Notes under the pieces: model-generated | Told to the model about the DNA's origin: nothing | The model's database searches: none | What the model saw: only the letters and a program-made list of their open reading frames with translations | Program-made: the position numbers and the translations under genes | Shown: piece after piece, positions 17,853 to 26,136 of the stretch | Position numbering within the stretch: the stretch's first letter is position 1 | Layout: every line of letters starts with the position of its first letter | From: Vibrio sp. 10N.261.45.E2 | Lineage (GTDB): Bacteria; Pseudomonadota; Gammaproteobacteria; Enterobacterales; Vibrionaceae | Direction: 5' to 3' | Length of the DNA: 64,000 nucleotides | Assembly: GCF_002875705.1 (NCBI RefSeq) | Contig: NZ_MCZZ01000123.1 | Coordinates: forward strand, 94,190 to 158,189

Positions 17853-18894
17853 TGAATCCTATTACCACGCCAAGCTCTATCGCCACTTCTTCATGAATCA
17901 GATACTTCAAACGTTCGAGTTTGTTGTATTGCGTCAGCACATCGCGGTAACCCTCTTTGCTCTGCAGTAGAGTAAACAAGCTAGAATCGGTCGGCCAAGT
18001 ATCTAACGTTAGTGTGAACTGAGCAGCAACACGATCGGCAAGGTCATTTAAGCCCTTCTCTCTCAATAAACCATCAAGACCATTGTCATCGGCTAGGTAC
18101 AGTTGCTCTAGCGCCGCTACGTTAGCTTTCAACTGAGTCATTGAGGTTTGAGCACGCCATGATTCTGAGAAATAAGGGCGTGGATGACCAATTTTTGCCA
18201 TTGGTCGGCTCAGCTTCTTCATGCTGTAATCAAGTTGGTTAGTCAGTAAAGCGATGTATTCAGATTCCCAACGCATCTCGTCTAGCGCTAACCAAGGATT
18301 AACCTGCCAAGCCTCTGCAATAGAGGCCGATTTCATTGCCAAGTTTTGTGCGATAGCTTGTGATGATAGACATCCTAGCGCTTTGTCTTGAAGCAGTGGC
18401 GATTGCTCGTCATAAAGCAACCATTCCAACGCGCCTAGCCCTTGAACTGTCACACTTTGTTGCGCAATTTCATCTTGAGACCAAGTTTTACCCTGCTGGG
18501 TGAGCTGGCGCATTTTTAGGCCAGTTGTGTTCTTTTTGTCTGGCCAGAATTGAACATTCCAGCTCTCTTCAAGTGCAGCTGTAGGGCCTCTTTCTTGGCC
18601 TTGCAGTGCCATCCAACTGTTCATGGTGAGCTGCCACTGATTTTTCAAAGCGTCTAACTCAACATCATTGGTTTGGCAGTAACTCTGCATCAAGACTTCT
18701 AGCTCGTTGGCCTGCTTGGCGAATAGCACCGCAGAATCAAACTCCTGCTGATAAACACTGCTACTAATATGACTCGTTGTGTCTGCTTGGTAAGAGACAC
18801 CGTTAACCTCAGATGAAGCGGCTTGCTCACCCGATGATTGACAGCCTGCTATGACTAATACCGATAAAGGCATTAACAAAAATTTATGTGCCAT
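17833..18894 (-). CDS. Imelysin family lipoprotein
   Basis: This 353-residue predicted lipoprotein has the lipobox LVIAGC (Cys18) after a short signal. The body is an imelysin-like helical domain; GLGALEWLLYDEQSP corresponds to the GxHxxE region of the family but with Glu retained and His changed. Imelysins are periplasmic or outer-membrane proteins of iron-regulated loci and their exact role is unsettled. It lies between the DUF1111 and DUF1513 genes, the common order in such loci. The start has a good ribosome site (TAAGG). Confidence 0.88.
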   Translation of the reverse strand: MAHKFLLMPLSVLVIAGCQSSGEQAASSEVNGVSYQADTTSHISSSVYQQEFDSAVLFAKQANELEVLMQSYCQTNDVELDALKNQWQLTMNSWMALQGQERGPTAALEESWNVQFWPDKKNTTGLKMRQLTQQGKTWSQDEIAQQSVTVQGLGALEWLLYDEQSPLLQDKALGCLSSQAIAQNLAMKSASIAEAWQVNPWLALDEMRWESEYIALLTNQLDYSMKKLSRPMAKIGHPRPYFSESWRAQTSMTQLKANVAALEQLYLADDNGLDGLLREKGLNDLADRVAAQFTLTLDTWPTDSSLFTLLQSKEGYRDVLTQYNKLERLKYLIHEEVAIELGVVIGFNATDGD

Positions 18895-18953
18895 GCTGTT
18901 ACCTTACTTCCTAATTTTTCTTTTAATTATATGAGTTCATTAAATACGAAACG

Positions 18954-18987
18954 ACCGCTGACCTCGTATTCCTACAAGTTCAGCGGT
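18954..18987 (-). other. Hairpin ahead of the imelysin lipoprotein gene
   Basis: ACCGCTGA (18954-18961) pairs with TCAGCGGT (18980-18987). There is no T tract, so it is more likely an RNA processing or stabilising structure within the operon than a terminator. Confidence 0.4.
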
Positions 18988-19070
18988 AATGTGCTTTTGG
19001 CTAACTTATTCTTGGGGTTAGCTCGCTCTTTAAGTTAACAGGGGAGTTGAACCTCTACATCTCAGCCCGA

Positions 19071-20459
19071 CTACAAAGAATTCAAAAATGCCAGTAGTGC
19101 TTCGCGTTCACTGCTACTCAAAGCTAATACTTTTTGTTTTGCCATTTCCGCTTCACCGCCATGCCAAAGCACCGCTTCCATAACATTTCTTGCACGACCA
19201 TCATGCAGTAAGAACGTATGACCATTCACTTCTTTGGTATAGCCTAATCCCCACAATGGCGTGGTTCGCCACTCGCGTCCATTCGCTAGATACTCTGGGC
19301 GATTGTCGGCTAAGCCTTCACCCATATCGTGCAGTAACATATCGGTATATGGGCTGATTAGCTGTTTAGACAACGCAGGTAAGCCTTCACGTTCTGCTGT
19401 GCGAATTTCAGCTTGGTGGCAACTTTGGCAACCAATCTCTTTGAACAGTTTTTTACCTTGAACAACCTCAGGATCATCGACATTACGACGAATAGGTACC
19501 GCGAGATGCTGCGAATAGAACTCAACAAAATCTAAAATGTTGTCGCTAACTTCTGGTTCGCCACCATTAGGGAAGTCATCACAGGTTGATTGCGCAGATG
19601 TGCAGTTTTCATTCGGGAACAAGCTACTTGTTAAGCCCAAATCACCGTTAAACGCTGCCGCATTTTGCTGCATTAGATTTGGCTGCCCAGCTTTCCAACC
19701 GAAACGACCCAGTGCCATTTCGTTTGTTCGAACATCAAGAACGTAATTGGCTTTGCCTGATACGCCTTTCTTGTCTGCCAATTGCTGCTCTGCAAATCCA
19801 AGAATCGTTTCTTGCGGAATACTTTCGAGCAAACCAAGACCGATCATTGGTGGTGCAACACGAGCTGAAAATTCAGTTTTAGGGTGCATCTCACCGAAAG
19901 CGAGTTCCGTGATTTTTAAAGTAGGTTTACGCAGAGTAACAACCGTGCCGTCTTTGAATTCAACAGGAACATCAGTGTAGCTGATGTTCACTTTACCCTC
20001 AGGCTTAACACCTTGAAGTGCGAAATCTTGTAGCTGACCTCCGTAAGTTGGTTCAGGAATGCCGCCATCTCGAATGAATGCCTGTCTTTGTTCTGGCGTT
20101 TCAGCCGGAATACTCAAACGAACCAACATGGATACTGCGTTCTCATCGCCTTTTTCTGGCGCGTGGCCACGACCATCTTTGATGTGGCAATTTTGACAGC
20201 CGTTGGTGTTAAACAGTGGTCCTAATCCATCACGAGCATCAGTTGATGACGGTGCTGGAACCCAAGGGTTTCTAAAAAAGCTGTTACCCACGCTGAAATC
20301 TAAGCGTTTGCTCATTGGTAGGTTGGCTGCGGGAAGAGAAAAAGCGTTCGCTCCCTCTTTCTTCACGGTCGTTTTACCACCAGAGTAGGTTTCATGGGCG
20401 TGTAATGGAGATACGAAAAACAGTGCGGTTAATAGTGAGGCTGAGAGATACGACTTCAT
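19071..20459 (-). CDS. Di-haem c-type cytochrome, DUF1111 (thiol oxidoreductase-like)
   Basis: This protein of about 462 residues has a signal peptide ending near SPLHAHE and two haem c sites, GCQNCH in the N-terminal third and GCQSCH in the C-terminal third. It belongs to the di-haem oxidoreductase family DUF1111, periplasmic proteins often labelled thiol oxidoreductase and consistently co-located with imelysins. It may handle electron transfer for iron redox chemistry, but this is inference. I chose the ATG at 20459, six bases after AAGG; an upstream start at 20525 would bury the signal peptide. Confidence 0.9.
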   Translation of the reverse strand: MKSYLSASLLTALFFVSPLHAHETYSGGKTTVKKEGANAFSLPAANLPMSKRLDFSVGNSFFRNPWVPAPSSTDARDGLGPLFNTNGCQNCHIKDGRGHAPEKGDENAVSMLVRLSIPAETPEQRQAFIRDGGIPEPTYGGQLQDFALQGVKPEGKVNISYTDVPVEFKDGTVVTLRKPTLKITELAFGEMHPKTEFSARVAPPMIGLGLLESIPQETILGFAEQQLADKKGVSGKANYVLDVRTNEMALGRFGWKAGQPNLMQQNAAAFNGDLGLTSSLFPNENCTSAQSTCDDFPNGGEPEVSDNILDFVEFYSQHLAVPIRRNVDDPEVVQGKKLFKEIGCQSCHQAEIRTAEREGLPALSKQLISPYTDMLLHDMGEGLADNRPEYLANGREWRTTPLWGLGYTKEVNGHTFLLHDGRARNVMEAVLWHGGEAEMAKQKVLALSSSEREALLAFLNSL

Positions 20460-20527
20460 ACATTGCCTTGCTGTGTTTTTGATTTTAGTTTTTATGTGGG
20501 AGTGACTTTCTTGAGTAACAAACAATT

Positions 20528-20550
20528 AAGGGCTCAATGAGAGCCCTTAC
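20528..20550 (-). terminator. Partial terminator inside the imelysin operon
   Basis: GGGCTC-AATGA-GAGCCC (20530-20546) is a compact hairpin just after the first imelysin gene, followed by AATTGTTTG on the minus strand. It could reduce transcription of the three downstream genes. Confidence 0.55.
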
Positions 20551-20570
20551 ATAGTTTTGGTCTCGGGTTC

Positions 20571-21830
20571 TTAGAACTCGTGATCAGCCGTGTCTGGATT
20601 TAGGCTATCAATGCCAATCACACCCGCAGCACGCTCAATTGCAGCTGTTTGAGACACTAGCGCAACAATTGTTTTGTTTACTAGCGCGTTACCTGCAGCG
20701 TTATCAGCAGCGATTAGCTGATCGAAGTGCTGGTTATTTTTCTCTGCAGACGTTACTAACTCGCCTACTTGTGCACGTGCTAAGTCAAACTGCTTTTGGA
20801 TCTCTTTCGCAGCTTGCTCATCTTTTTGCTCTACCAGGTCAAACAGGCTTGGACCTGAAAGTAGAGTACCGTCTTCACGCTTGTATAGACCCGTGTAAAC
20901 GTTGTAGATGCCTTGCTCGTTGTAGTAGTGAGAGTTATGCGTGTTGTCAGAGAAACAATCGTGCTCATCTTCAGTTGAGTTCGCTTCTAGTGCAACCTTC
21001 ATACGCTCGCCCGCTAGCTCACCTAGAGACAGTGAACCCATGCCGAATAGCATTTTACGTAGGCCGTTCTCGCTAGACTCAGAAAGAAGCTCTTGACGAT
21101 AGTTGCCTTTCTCACCTTCAGCCCACTGTTTTTCCATCCACTCTAAGTCTTGGATAAGTAGTTCAGCTGATGCTTTTAGGTATGCGCCACGACGGTCACA
21201 GTTGCCGTTAGTACACTCAGCGCCAACAACGAAATCAGTGTAAGCACGCTCACCTGCACCTGCGTTTGTGCCGTTTAGATCTTGGCCCCAAAGTAGGAAT
21301 TCAATCGCGTGGTAACCAGATGCAACGTTCGCTTCAGAACCGCCGATCTCGTTTAAGTCTGCGATTAGCTCAGGGGTGATGTTCGTTGCATCAACGGTAG
21401 TCTGGCCAATTTGGAAAGTCTTATTCGCCACGATGTTTGCGCTAGCGCCTTCGTTGCCAAGCTCATATTGGTAATCAGAAGATACATAGTCAATCAGGCC
21501 TTCATCTAGTGGCCATGCGTTTAGTTGGCCTTCCCAATCATCAACAACAGCGTTGCCGAAGCGGAATACTTCTGATTGTTGGTAAGGAACACGAGACTCA
21601 AGCCAAGCTTGTTTTACTTGTTCAAAGTTGCCAGCAGAAGGAGAAGCTAAGAAGGTATCAATAGAAGAGTTCAACGCTTTTGCTGTAATTACTGAGTCTG
21701 CAAACACTGCATGTGCAATATCTGCGTAATGTTCTACAACTTGATCTTGAGTTACTGCTGCGAAAGAAGAAGCAGAGGCAAAAATGAGTGACGAAGTTAC
21801 GGCTTTTGTCACTAAAGATTTAATGGTCAT
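20571..21830 (-). CDS. Imelysin family protein (IrpA-like), operon leader
   Basis: This 419-residue exported protein (signal peptide ending FASASSFA) has the imelysin fold. The signature GYHAIEFLLWGQD contains the family GxHxxE motif, a proposed metal site. Four cysteines, two of them in CTNGNC, may form disulfides. It heads an operon with a DUF1111 cytochrome, a second imelysin and a DUF1513 protein. A Fur-like site in its promoter indicates iron repression. AAGGA precedes the ATG by six bases. Confidence 0.92.
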   Translation of the reverse strand: MTIKSLVTKAVTSSLIFASASSFAAVTQDQVVEHYADIAHAVFADSVITAKALNSSIDTFLASPSAGNFEQVKQAWLESRVPYQQSEVFRFGNAVVDDWEGQLNAWPLDEGLIDYVSSDYQYELGNEGASANIVANKTFQIGQTTVDATNITPELIADLNEIGGSEANVASGYHAIEFLLWGQDLNGTNAGAGERAYTDFVVGAECTNGNCDRRGAYLKASAELLIQDLEWMEKQWAEGEKGNYRQELLSESSENGLRKMLFGMGSLSLGELAGERMKVALEANSTEDEHDCFSDNTHNSHYYNEQGIYNVYTGLYKREDGTLLSGPSLFDLVEQKDEQAAKEIQKQFDLARAQVGELVTSAEKNNQHFDQLIAADNAAGNALVNKTIVALVSQTAAIERAAGVIGIDSLNPDTADHEF

Positions 21831-21860
21831 GAAGCATCCTTGTTGAGCTTTAAATTATTA

Positions 21861-21901
21861 TTCGTAGTAATAGTGCAAACCATTATCATTTACACTACGA
21901 A
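21861..21901 (-). promoter_or_regulatory. Fur-like box within an 8-bp inverted repeat
   Basis: Read on the minus strand, AATGATAATGGTTTGCA (complement of 21875-21891) matches one half of the Fur consensus perfectly (TGATAAT) and the other weakly. It is flanked by a perfect inverted repeat TTCGTAGT (21861-21868) / ACTACGAA (21894-21901). The site is 31-71 bases before the imelysin start. Confidence 0.6.
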
Positions 21902-21945
21902 TTTGAATAATACAAACTTACAATTTTATTGCAAGATAAATACAA

Positions 21946-21972
21946 AAAAACCTCACATTTGTGAGGTCTTTG
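21946..21972 (-). terminator. Terminator of ribA
   Basis: CCTCACA (21951-21957) pairs with TGTGAGG (21960-21966), followed by T7 on the minus strand, 40 bases after the ribA stop. Confidence 0.85.
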
Positions 21973-22007
21973 AACATTTTTGTGTTAAGCGCAACAAAGA
22001 AGACTAA

Positions 22008-22604
22008 TCAGATATCCAGATTATGCTTACCATGTGAGACTTTCGCCTTCAGGTAGCTTTCATTACCTGACTTGATATGAGCAGAAGTATTCACCACTTC
22101 TTCAATTTCAATACCAAAGGATTTCAGCTCGTTGATCTTCTTAGGGTTGTTGGTTACTAAACGGATTCTTGTGGTGCCTAAAGCACGTAGCATTTCAGCG
22201 GCTTCAGTAAAATCACGTAAGTCATCGCCAAAACCTAGGTGGTTATTGGCTTCATAGGTGTTCATACCTTCGCTTTGCAGGCGGTACGCATCGATTTTAT
22301 TGTACAAACCAATACCACGTCCCTCTTGGCGTAAGTAAAGAATCACACCGCCTGTTTCACCCATAATTCTAATGGTTTCGTCTAGCTGCTCGCCACAGTC
22401 ACATCGAGAAGAATGGAAAACATCACCAGTAAGACACTCAGAGTGCATACGAACAAGAGGTATGTCTTGTGTTTTGTCTGCTGATTTAAATATCACAGCA
22501 ACATGCTCTTTATCTGTTTTCAACCCATGAAAAGACAGAAGTTCAGCATCGATACTGCTTGTTGCCCCTACTTTGAAATCTATTCTGGCACGTACTTCCG
22601 CCAT
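22008..22604 (-). CDS. ribA: GTP cyclohydrolase II RibA
   Basis: This 198-residue enzyme converts GTP to 2,5-diamino-6-ribosylamino-4(3H)-pyrimidinone 5'-phosphate, the first step of riboflavin synthesis. The zinc cysteines are in [10 protein letters not shown] together with an upstream Cys ([10 protein letters not shown]), the catalytic and GTP-binding segment is [17 protein letters not shown], and the C-terminal part has [13 protein letters not shown] prefer the start at 22604 ([10 protein letters not shown]), which matches the length of E. coli RibA; an upstream start at 22643 is possible. It stands alone, not fused to RibB. Confidence 0.93.
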   Translation of the reverse strand: MAEVRARIDFKVGATSSIDAELLSFHGLKTDKEHVAVIFKSADKTQDIPLVRMHSECLTGDVFHSSRCDCGEQLDETIRIMGETGGVILYLRQEGRGIGLYNKIDAYRLQSEGMNTYEANNHLGFGDDLRDFTEAAEMLRALGTTRIRLVTNNPKKINELKSFGIEIEEVVNTSAHIKSGNESYLKAKVSHGKHNLDI

Positions 22605-22776
22605 AGCTATACTCACTTGAAAATTCGATGTATTTAACGACACTACATTATATGTCTAGGCAATATTTTGTAGCTAACTATCTAATGATAGACACTATGA
22701 GGCTGTTAACAATTTTTTTCAAGGTCGACTACGCACAAATTGTTATAATATAACAATTAATTTTCAAGTAAGAAAA

Positions 22777-22807
22777 AACCCCACATTGGAATGACCAACA
22801 TGGGGTT
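22777..22807 (-). terminator. Terminator of the 58-residue gene
   Basis: AACCCCA (22777-22783) pairs with TGGGGTT (22801-22807), with further pairing of ATTGG to CCAA inside, followed by TTTTTTC on the minus strand. Confidence 0.8.
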
Positions 22808-22853
22808 ATAAATTAAACAGTTGCGGCTAAAGTGACACTTTTTTACAGAACGC

Positions 22854-23030
22854 TCAACTTACTTGAGTTTGCTTCCAGATGACAAGTTGCACCCAAGCAT
22901 TCTCTAATTCGGTTAACTCTTCTTGAGTTAGCGTAGAAATGCTCGACTTAGCACTGTATCTCTCTGCCCATTTGTCTGACTGGACACGAGTATGGAACTC
23001 TTTCTTTAAATTTGAGATTACGTTATCCAC
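22854..23030 (-). CDS. 58-residue conserved-looking small protein, GTG start
   Basis: This open frame of 58 codons starts with GTG at 23030, seven bases after a perfect AAGGA ribosome site, and ends with TGA at 22854. A strong terminator follows about 50 bases later, so it is a complete small transcription unit between nrfF and ribA. The product begins VDNVISNLKKEF and ends VIWKQTQVS. It is hydrophilic and helical-looking, with acidic and aromatic residues (LTQEELTELENAWVQL) and no signal or membrane segment. I do not recognise its family. Confidence 0.7.
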   Translation of the reverse strand: MDNVISNLKKEFHTRVQSDKWAERYSAKSSISTLTQEELTELENAWVQLVIWKQTQVS

Positions 23031-23119
23031 AGATACATCCTTATATAGCAGTGCTTAGCCTTTATAATCGGTTAATGTTACAAAATACAGGTCAATTGGT
23101 AAACACTAATACATAATTT

Positions 23120-23560
23120 TTATGAGCTCTTCCTAACACTTTTTACTGATAGATATATAAATAATAAAAATAACACGCTTGGTAGCAACCAAAGTAATAG
23201 ATTTGAAACCTTCATTGCGGGTTTATAAAGTACGAACTCACCAAACCTTTCTGTCATATATTGAGTAATATCACTGTTACTCTTTCCTGCTTTCACCATA
23301 TTGAATACAACAAGGCGCAAGTCTTTTGCTATCGGAGAGTTGGATTCAATCAGATTTTGGTTTTGGCATTGCGGACAACGTAGCGTTTTTGCCAACGTAA
23401 TAGCGCGCTGCTGCTGTTCTGGATTTTCAAACTCAAACAGTTCAACTTGAATACTCGTGTCCTTATTACTGGCTGTAAACAGATCTTCTGCCAAAGTCGG
23501 AAAACTAATAACCACAAGCGTAGACAGCACAACGAGTGCTTGTATTAAAGGCTTCATCAT
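23120..23560 (-). CDS. nrfF: NrfF, cytochrome c haem lyase subunit (CcmH N-terminal type)
   Basis: This 146-residue protein has a signal peptide (ending TLAE), the redox motif LRCPQCQNQN, typical of CcmH/NrfF thiol oxidoreductases, and a C-terminal membrane helix (VSNLLLWLLPSVLFLLFIY). With NrfE and NrfG it forms the dedicated haem lyase that attaches haem 1 of NrfA at its unusual CxxCK site. Its start overlaps the end of the thioredoxin-like gene by four bases (ATGA), so they are translated together. It is the last gene of the nrfBCDE operon. Confidence 0.92.
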   Translation of the reverse strand: MMKPLIQALVVLSTLVVISFPTLAEDLFTASNKDTSIQVELFEFENPEQQQRAITLAKTLRCPQCQNQNLIESNSPIAKDLRLVVFNMVKAGKSNSDITQYMTERFGEFVLYKPAMKVSNLLLWLLPSVLFLLFIYLSVKSVRKSS

Positions 23561-24111
23561 CCATTCGCACCATCAAAATACATCGCAAGTTCTTCTTGCC
23601 ACACGGATTCGTTGATCACGCCCAGTAACTTCTTAATGATTTGGCCGTCAGCGTCGACCAGATACGTTTCAGGAGTACCGATTACGCCGAGCTCTAACGC
23701 TAGCTTACCTTGAGGATCACTGATCACAGTTAAGTACGGATTACCGTCGCTCGACAACACATTAATTGCTGCGCCTGAATTATCTCGATAATTGAGCCCA
23801 ACAATTGGAATACCTTTGGCGTGAAGTTTGAGCAAAAAAGAATGCTCAGTTTTACATATGCCGCACCACGAAGCCCATACATTAACCAATTGGTAAGGAT
23901 GCTGAGTGATATCAGACAACGTAATTTCCTGTTTGCCGCTGATGTCTTCACTATTCGCTAACGCAGTAGATATGAATTCTGGAAATGCCCTTTTCTGCTC
24001 CGACACAGTTGTCGATTGTTGTTTATTATTGAGCGCAAAGGCGAACCCCAACACCACAACAAATGCCAATACAATTAACGTGATGAGCTTGTTACGAACG
24101 CTGGTATGCAT
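23557..24111 (-). CDS. DsbE/CcmG-type thioredoxin-like protein of the nrf operon
   Basis: This 184-residue membrane-anchored periplasmic thioredoxin-like protein has an N-terminal helix (LITLIVLAFVVVLGFAFAL) and the active-site segment NVWASWCGICKTEH. CcmG-type proteins reduce the CxxCH cysteines of apocytochromes before haem attachment. E. coli nrf has no such gene, but its placement between nrfE and nrfF, overlapping both, makes a dedicated role in NrfA maturation likely. The active site is WCGIC rather than the usual WCxPC: proline at the second-last position is replaced by isoleucine. Confidence 0.9.
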   Translation of the reverse strand: MHTSVRNKLITLIVLAFVVVLGFAFALNNKQQSTTVSEQKRAFPEFISTALANSEDISGKQEITLSDITQHPYQLVNVWASWCGICKTEHSFLLKLHAKGIPIVGLNYRDNSGAAINVLSSDGNPYLTVISDPQGKLALELGVIGTPETYLVDADGQIIKKLLGVINESVWQEELAMYFDGANG

Positions 24112-26008
24112 ACTGTGACGCCTTAACGGTTTTCTTTTTACGATGAGTCAATGAAAGTAAAGCGCCGAGAATGGAGAACAACCCACCAAACCAGATCCAG
24201 CGCGCATACGACTTGTACTGAACTCGAAATGCGTAGGCGGTAGAATCGACCTTCTCGCCCATGGTGATATAAACATCACCATGCCAGAACCATTTCATAG
24301 CAGGCTCACTCATGTTCATGACTCGAACTTGGTAGTGTCTTCTTTCTGGCGCGATAGAAAAGCTTTTCTCATTAGTGTTTAAGCTTAGTATCGCCTTCTC
24401 TGCGGTAAAATTTGAGGCGACATAAAGCTCAGTATCGCGATGAGAAAGCGTCCAGTCCATGAATTTCACTTGTGCGCCAGGGCTTAGTTTATAACTGCGC
24501 TCAAACGAGTGATAGCTATTCATTGCAGCACCTACGGCGAGTACCGCAACCCCTACATGAGCAAAGGTCATCACCCAGACTTTGCGTTGGAACTTGGAAC
24601 TGCGCGTCACCACTAAGCCATAAACATGGGTCAGTAACACCCAGAACGCGAGTGACCATGTTATCAGCACCATCACATGGATCTTCTCGACTTGTAAAAC
24701 ATAACAGGCAAACCCGAGACAAGTAGACACTAGAGCGATTAATGTAATAACGCCTTTCGACGCATGAGGCTTGATACTGAGCAGCGGGGCAAGGCCAACA
24801 ACGCCCATTGCGAACAAAGCCAACGGTGCTATTAGCAGGTTAAAGTAAGGTGCGCCGACTGAAATGTTACCCAGTCCAAGAAGCTCGAATACCATTGGAT
24901 AGAAAGTACCAAACACCACGACAGCCGTCGCCAAAACAAAAACAAGTACCGCAACGAGGCTCAAAAAGCTCTTACTGGCGAAACTGGTAATCGGGCTTGA
25001 TTCGAAAGACTCCCCTCGAACAATAAGCAGAGAAAATGAGCTCACCAGTACCAACACCAATATGAGCAGTAGTGCGATGCCTTTAGTTGGGTCGACAGCG
25101 AAAGCGTGTACCGATGTTAGTACACCAGAACGCACAATAAAGGTGCCTAAGATACTCAAACAAAACGTAAGGAAAGCAAGGCTAAGAGACCACTTAAGGA
25201 GCTGTTGCTTACCCTTTGCAACACCTAGGCTGTGCAATAAAGCGGTCGAAGTGAGCCACGGTAATAAGCTGGCATTTTCAACAGGATCCCAGAACCACCA
25301 GCCGCCCCAACCTAATTCGTAATATGCCCACCAAGAACCAAGAATGATCCCTGCGGTTAAAAAGATCCAAGCGACCAAACACCAACTGCGACAATGGGTA
25401 ACCCAATCAAACTCAATAGGATCAACTAGTAAAGCGGCAACAGCAAATGCTAGCACCACAGAAAAGCCGACATAACCAAGATAAAGCAACGGCGGGTGAA
25501 AAATCAGACCGACATCTTGCAGCATTGGGTTAAGGTCACGTCCTTCTAACGGCAATGTCGAGTTCATTTCAAATGGGTTTGATGCGAACAACGTAAACCA
25601 AGCAAATATCGCAAGCAGCAGATTCATCACCCACAACACACGGCTTTGGTATTCATCCGAATAGTGTTTTTGTAAAGCGATAACGCCAGACCAGACGCTG
25701 ATCGTCAGTACCCAAAATAACAAAGAACCCTCATGACCTGCCCATACGGCTGCAAGCTTAAAAAATGAGGGTAATTGAGTATTTGAATGTTCAGCGACAT
25801 AGAGGACAGAAAAGTCATCACTGACAAAAGCATAACCAAGCAACGCGACAGAAGTGAGAGAAAACAACGCGCTGGAAAGAGAAAAACTGCGAATTAAACT
25901 TAGATTTTGCACCTGTTTATTTAGCATTTGGTAAAACGAATACACACCAATAATGCTACTGAGCACAGCAACCAATACTAAACTAAACAGCCCCAAAGAA
26001 CCGACCAT
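24092..26008 (-). CDS. nrfE: NrfE, haem lyase (CcmF family)
   Basis: This 638-residue inner-membrane protein of the CcmF/NrfE family has about 15 hydrophobic segments. The tryptophan-rich haem-handling motif is present (GWGGWWFWDPVENASLLPWL), along with AGHEGSLLFWVL and conserved histidines for haem b. It is the core of the lyase for NrfA haem 1. The start has GAGG four bases before the ATG. It overlaps the next gene by 20 bases. Length and motifs are complete. Confidence 0.95.
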   Translation of the reverse strand: MVGSLGLFSLVLVAVLSSIIGVYSFYQMLNKQVQNLSLIRSFSLSSALFSLTSVALLGYAFVSDDFSVLYVAEHSNTQLPSFFKLAAVWAGHEGSLLFWVLTISVWSGVIALQKHYSDEYQSRVLWVMNLLLAIFAWFTLFASNPFEMNSTLPLEGRDLNPMLQDVGLIFHPPLLYLGYVGFSVVLAFAVAALLVDPIEFDWVTHCRSWCLVAWIFLTAGIILGSWWAYYELGWGGWWFWDPVENASLLPWLTSTALLHSLGVAKGKQQLLKWSLSLAFLTFCLSILGTFIVRSGVLTSVHAFAVDPTKGIALLLILVLVLVSSFSLLIVRGESFESSPITSFASKSFLSLVAVLVFVLATAVVVFGTFYPMVFELLGLGNISVGAPYFNLLIAPLALFAMGVVGLAPLLSIKPHASKGVITLIALVSTCLGFACYVLQVEKIHVMVLITWSLAFWVLLTHVYGLVVTRSSKFQRKVWVMTFAHVGVAVLAVGAAMNSYHSFERSYKLSPGAQVKFMDWTLSHRDTELYVASNFTAEKAILSLNTNEKSFSIAPERRHYQVRVMNMSEPAMKWFWHGDVYITMGEKVDSTAYAFRVQYKSYARWIWFGGLFSILGALLSLTHRKKKTVKASQYAYQRS

Positions 26009-26136
26009 ATCACCTCAATAAGGCTCCGCTAGAGCAGAGCCGATCTGAACACGCATCTCATGTTTACTAAAAGCATGTTCATTAATAAGCAGATGTTTAG
26101 TATCCGACATCTGCCCATTAATAAACTTGAGCAAAA

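Noticed and set aside
18954..18987. Hairpin before the imelysin lipoprotein gene as a terminator
   Set aside because: No T tract follows and the flanking genes form a known cluster, so it was kept only as a hairpin.
23023..23031. Perfect DnaA box TTATCCACA at the start of the 58-residue gene
   Set aside because: A lone 9-mer overlapping a start codon with no partner boxes or replication gene nearby is expected by chance.
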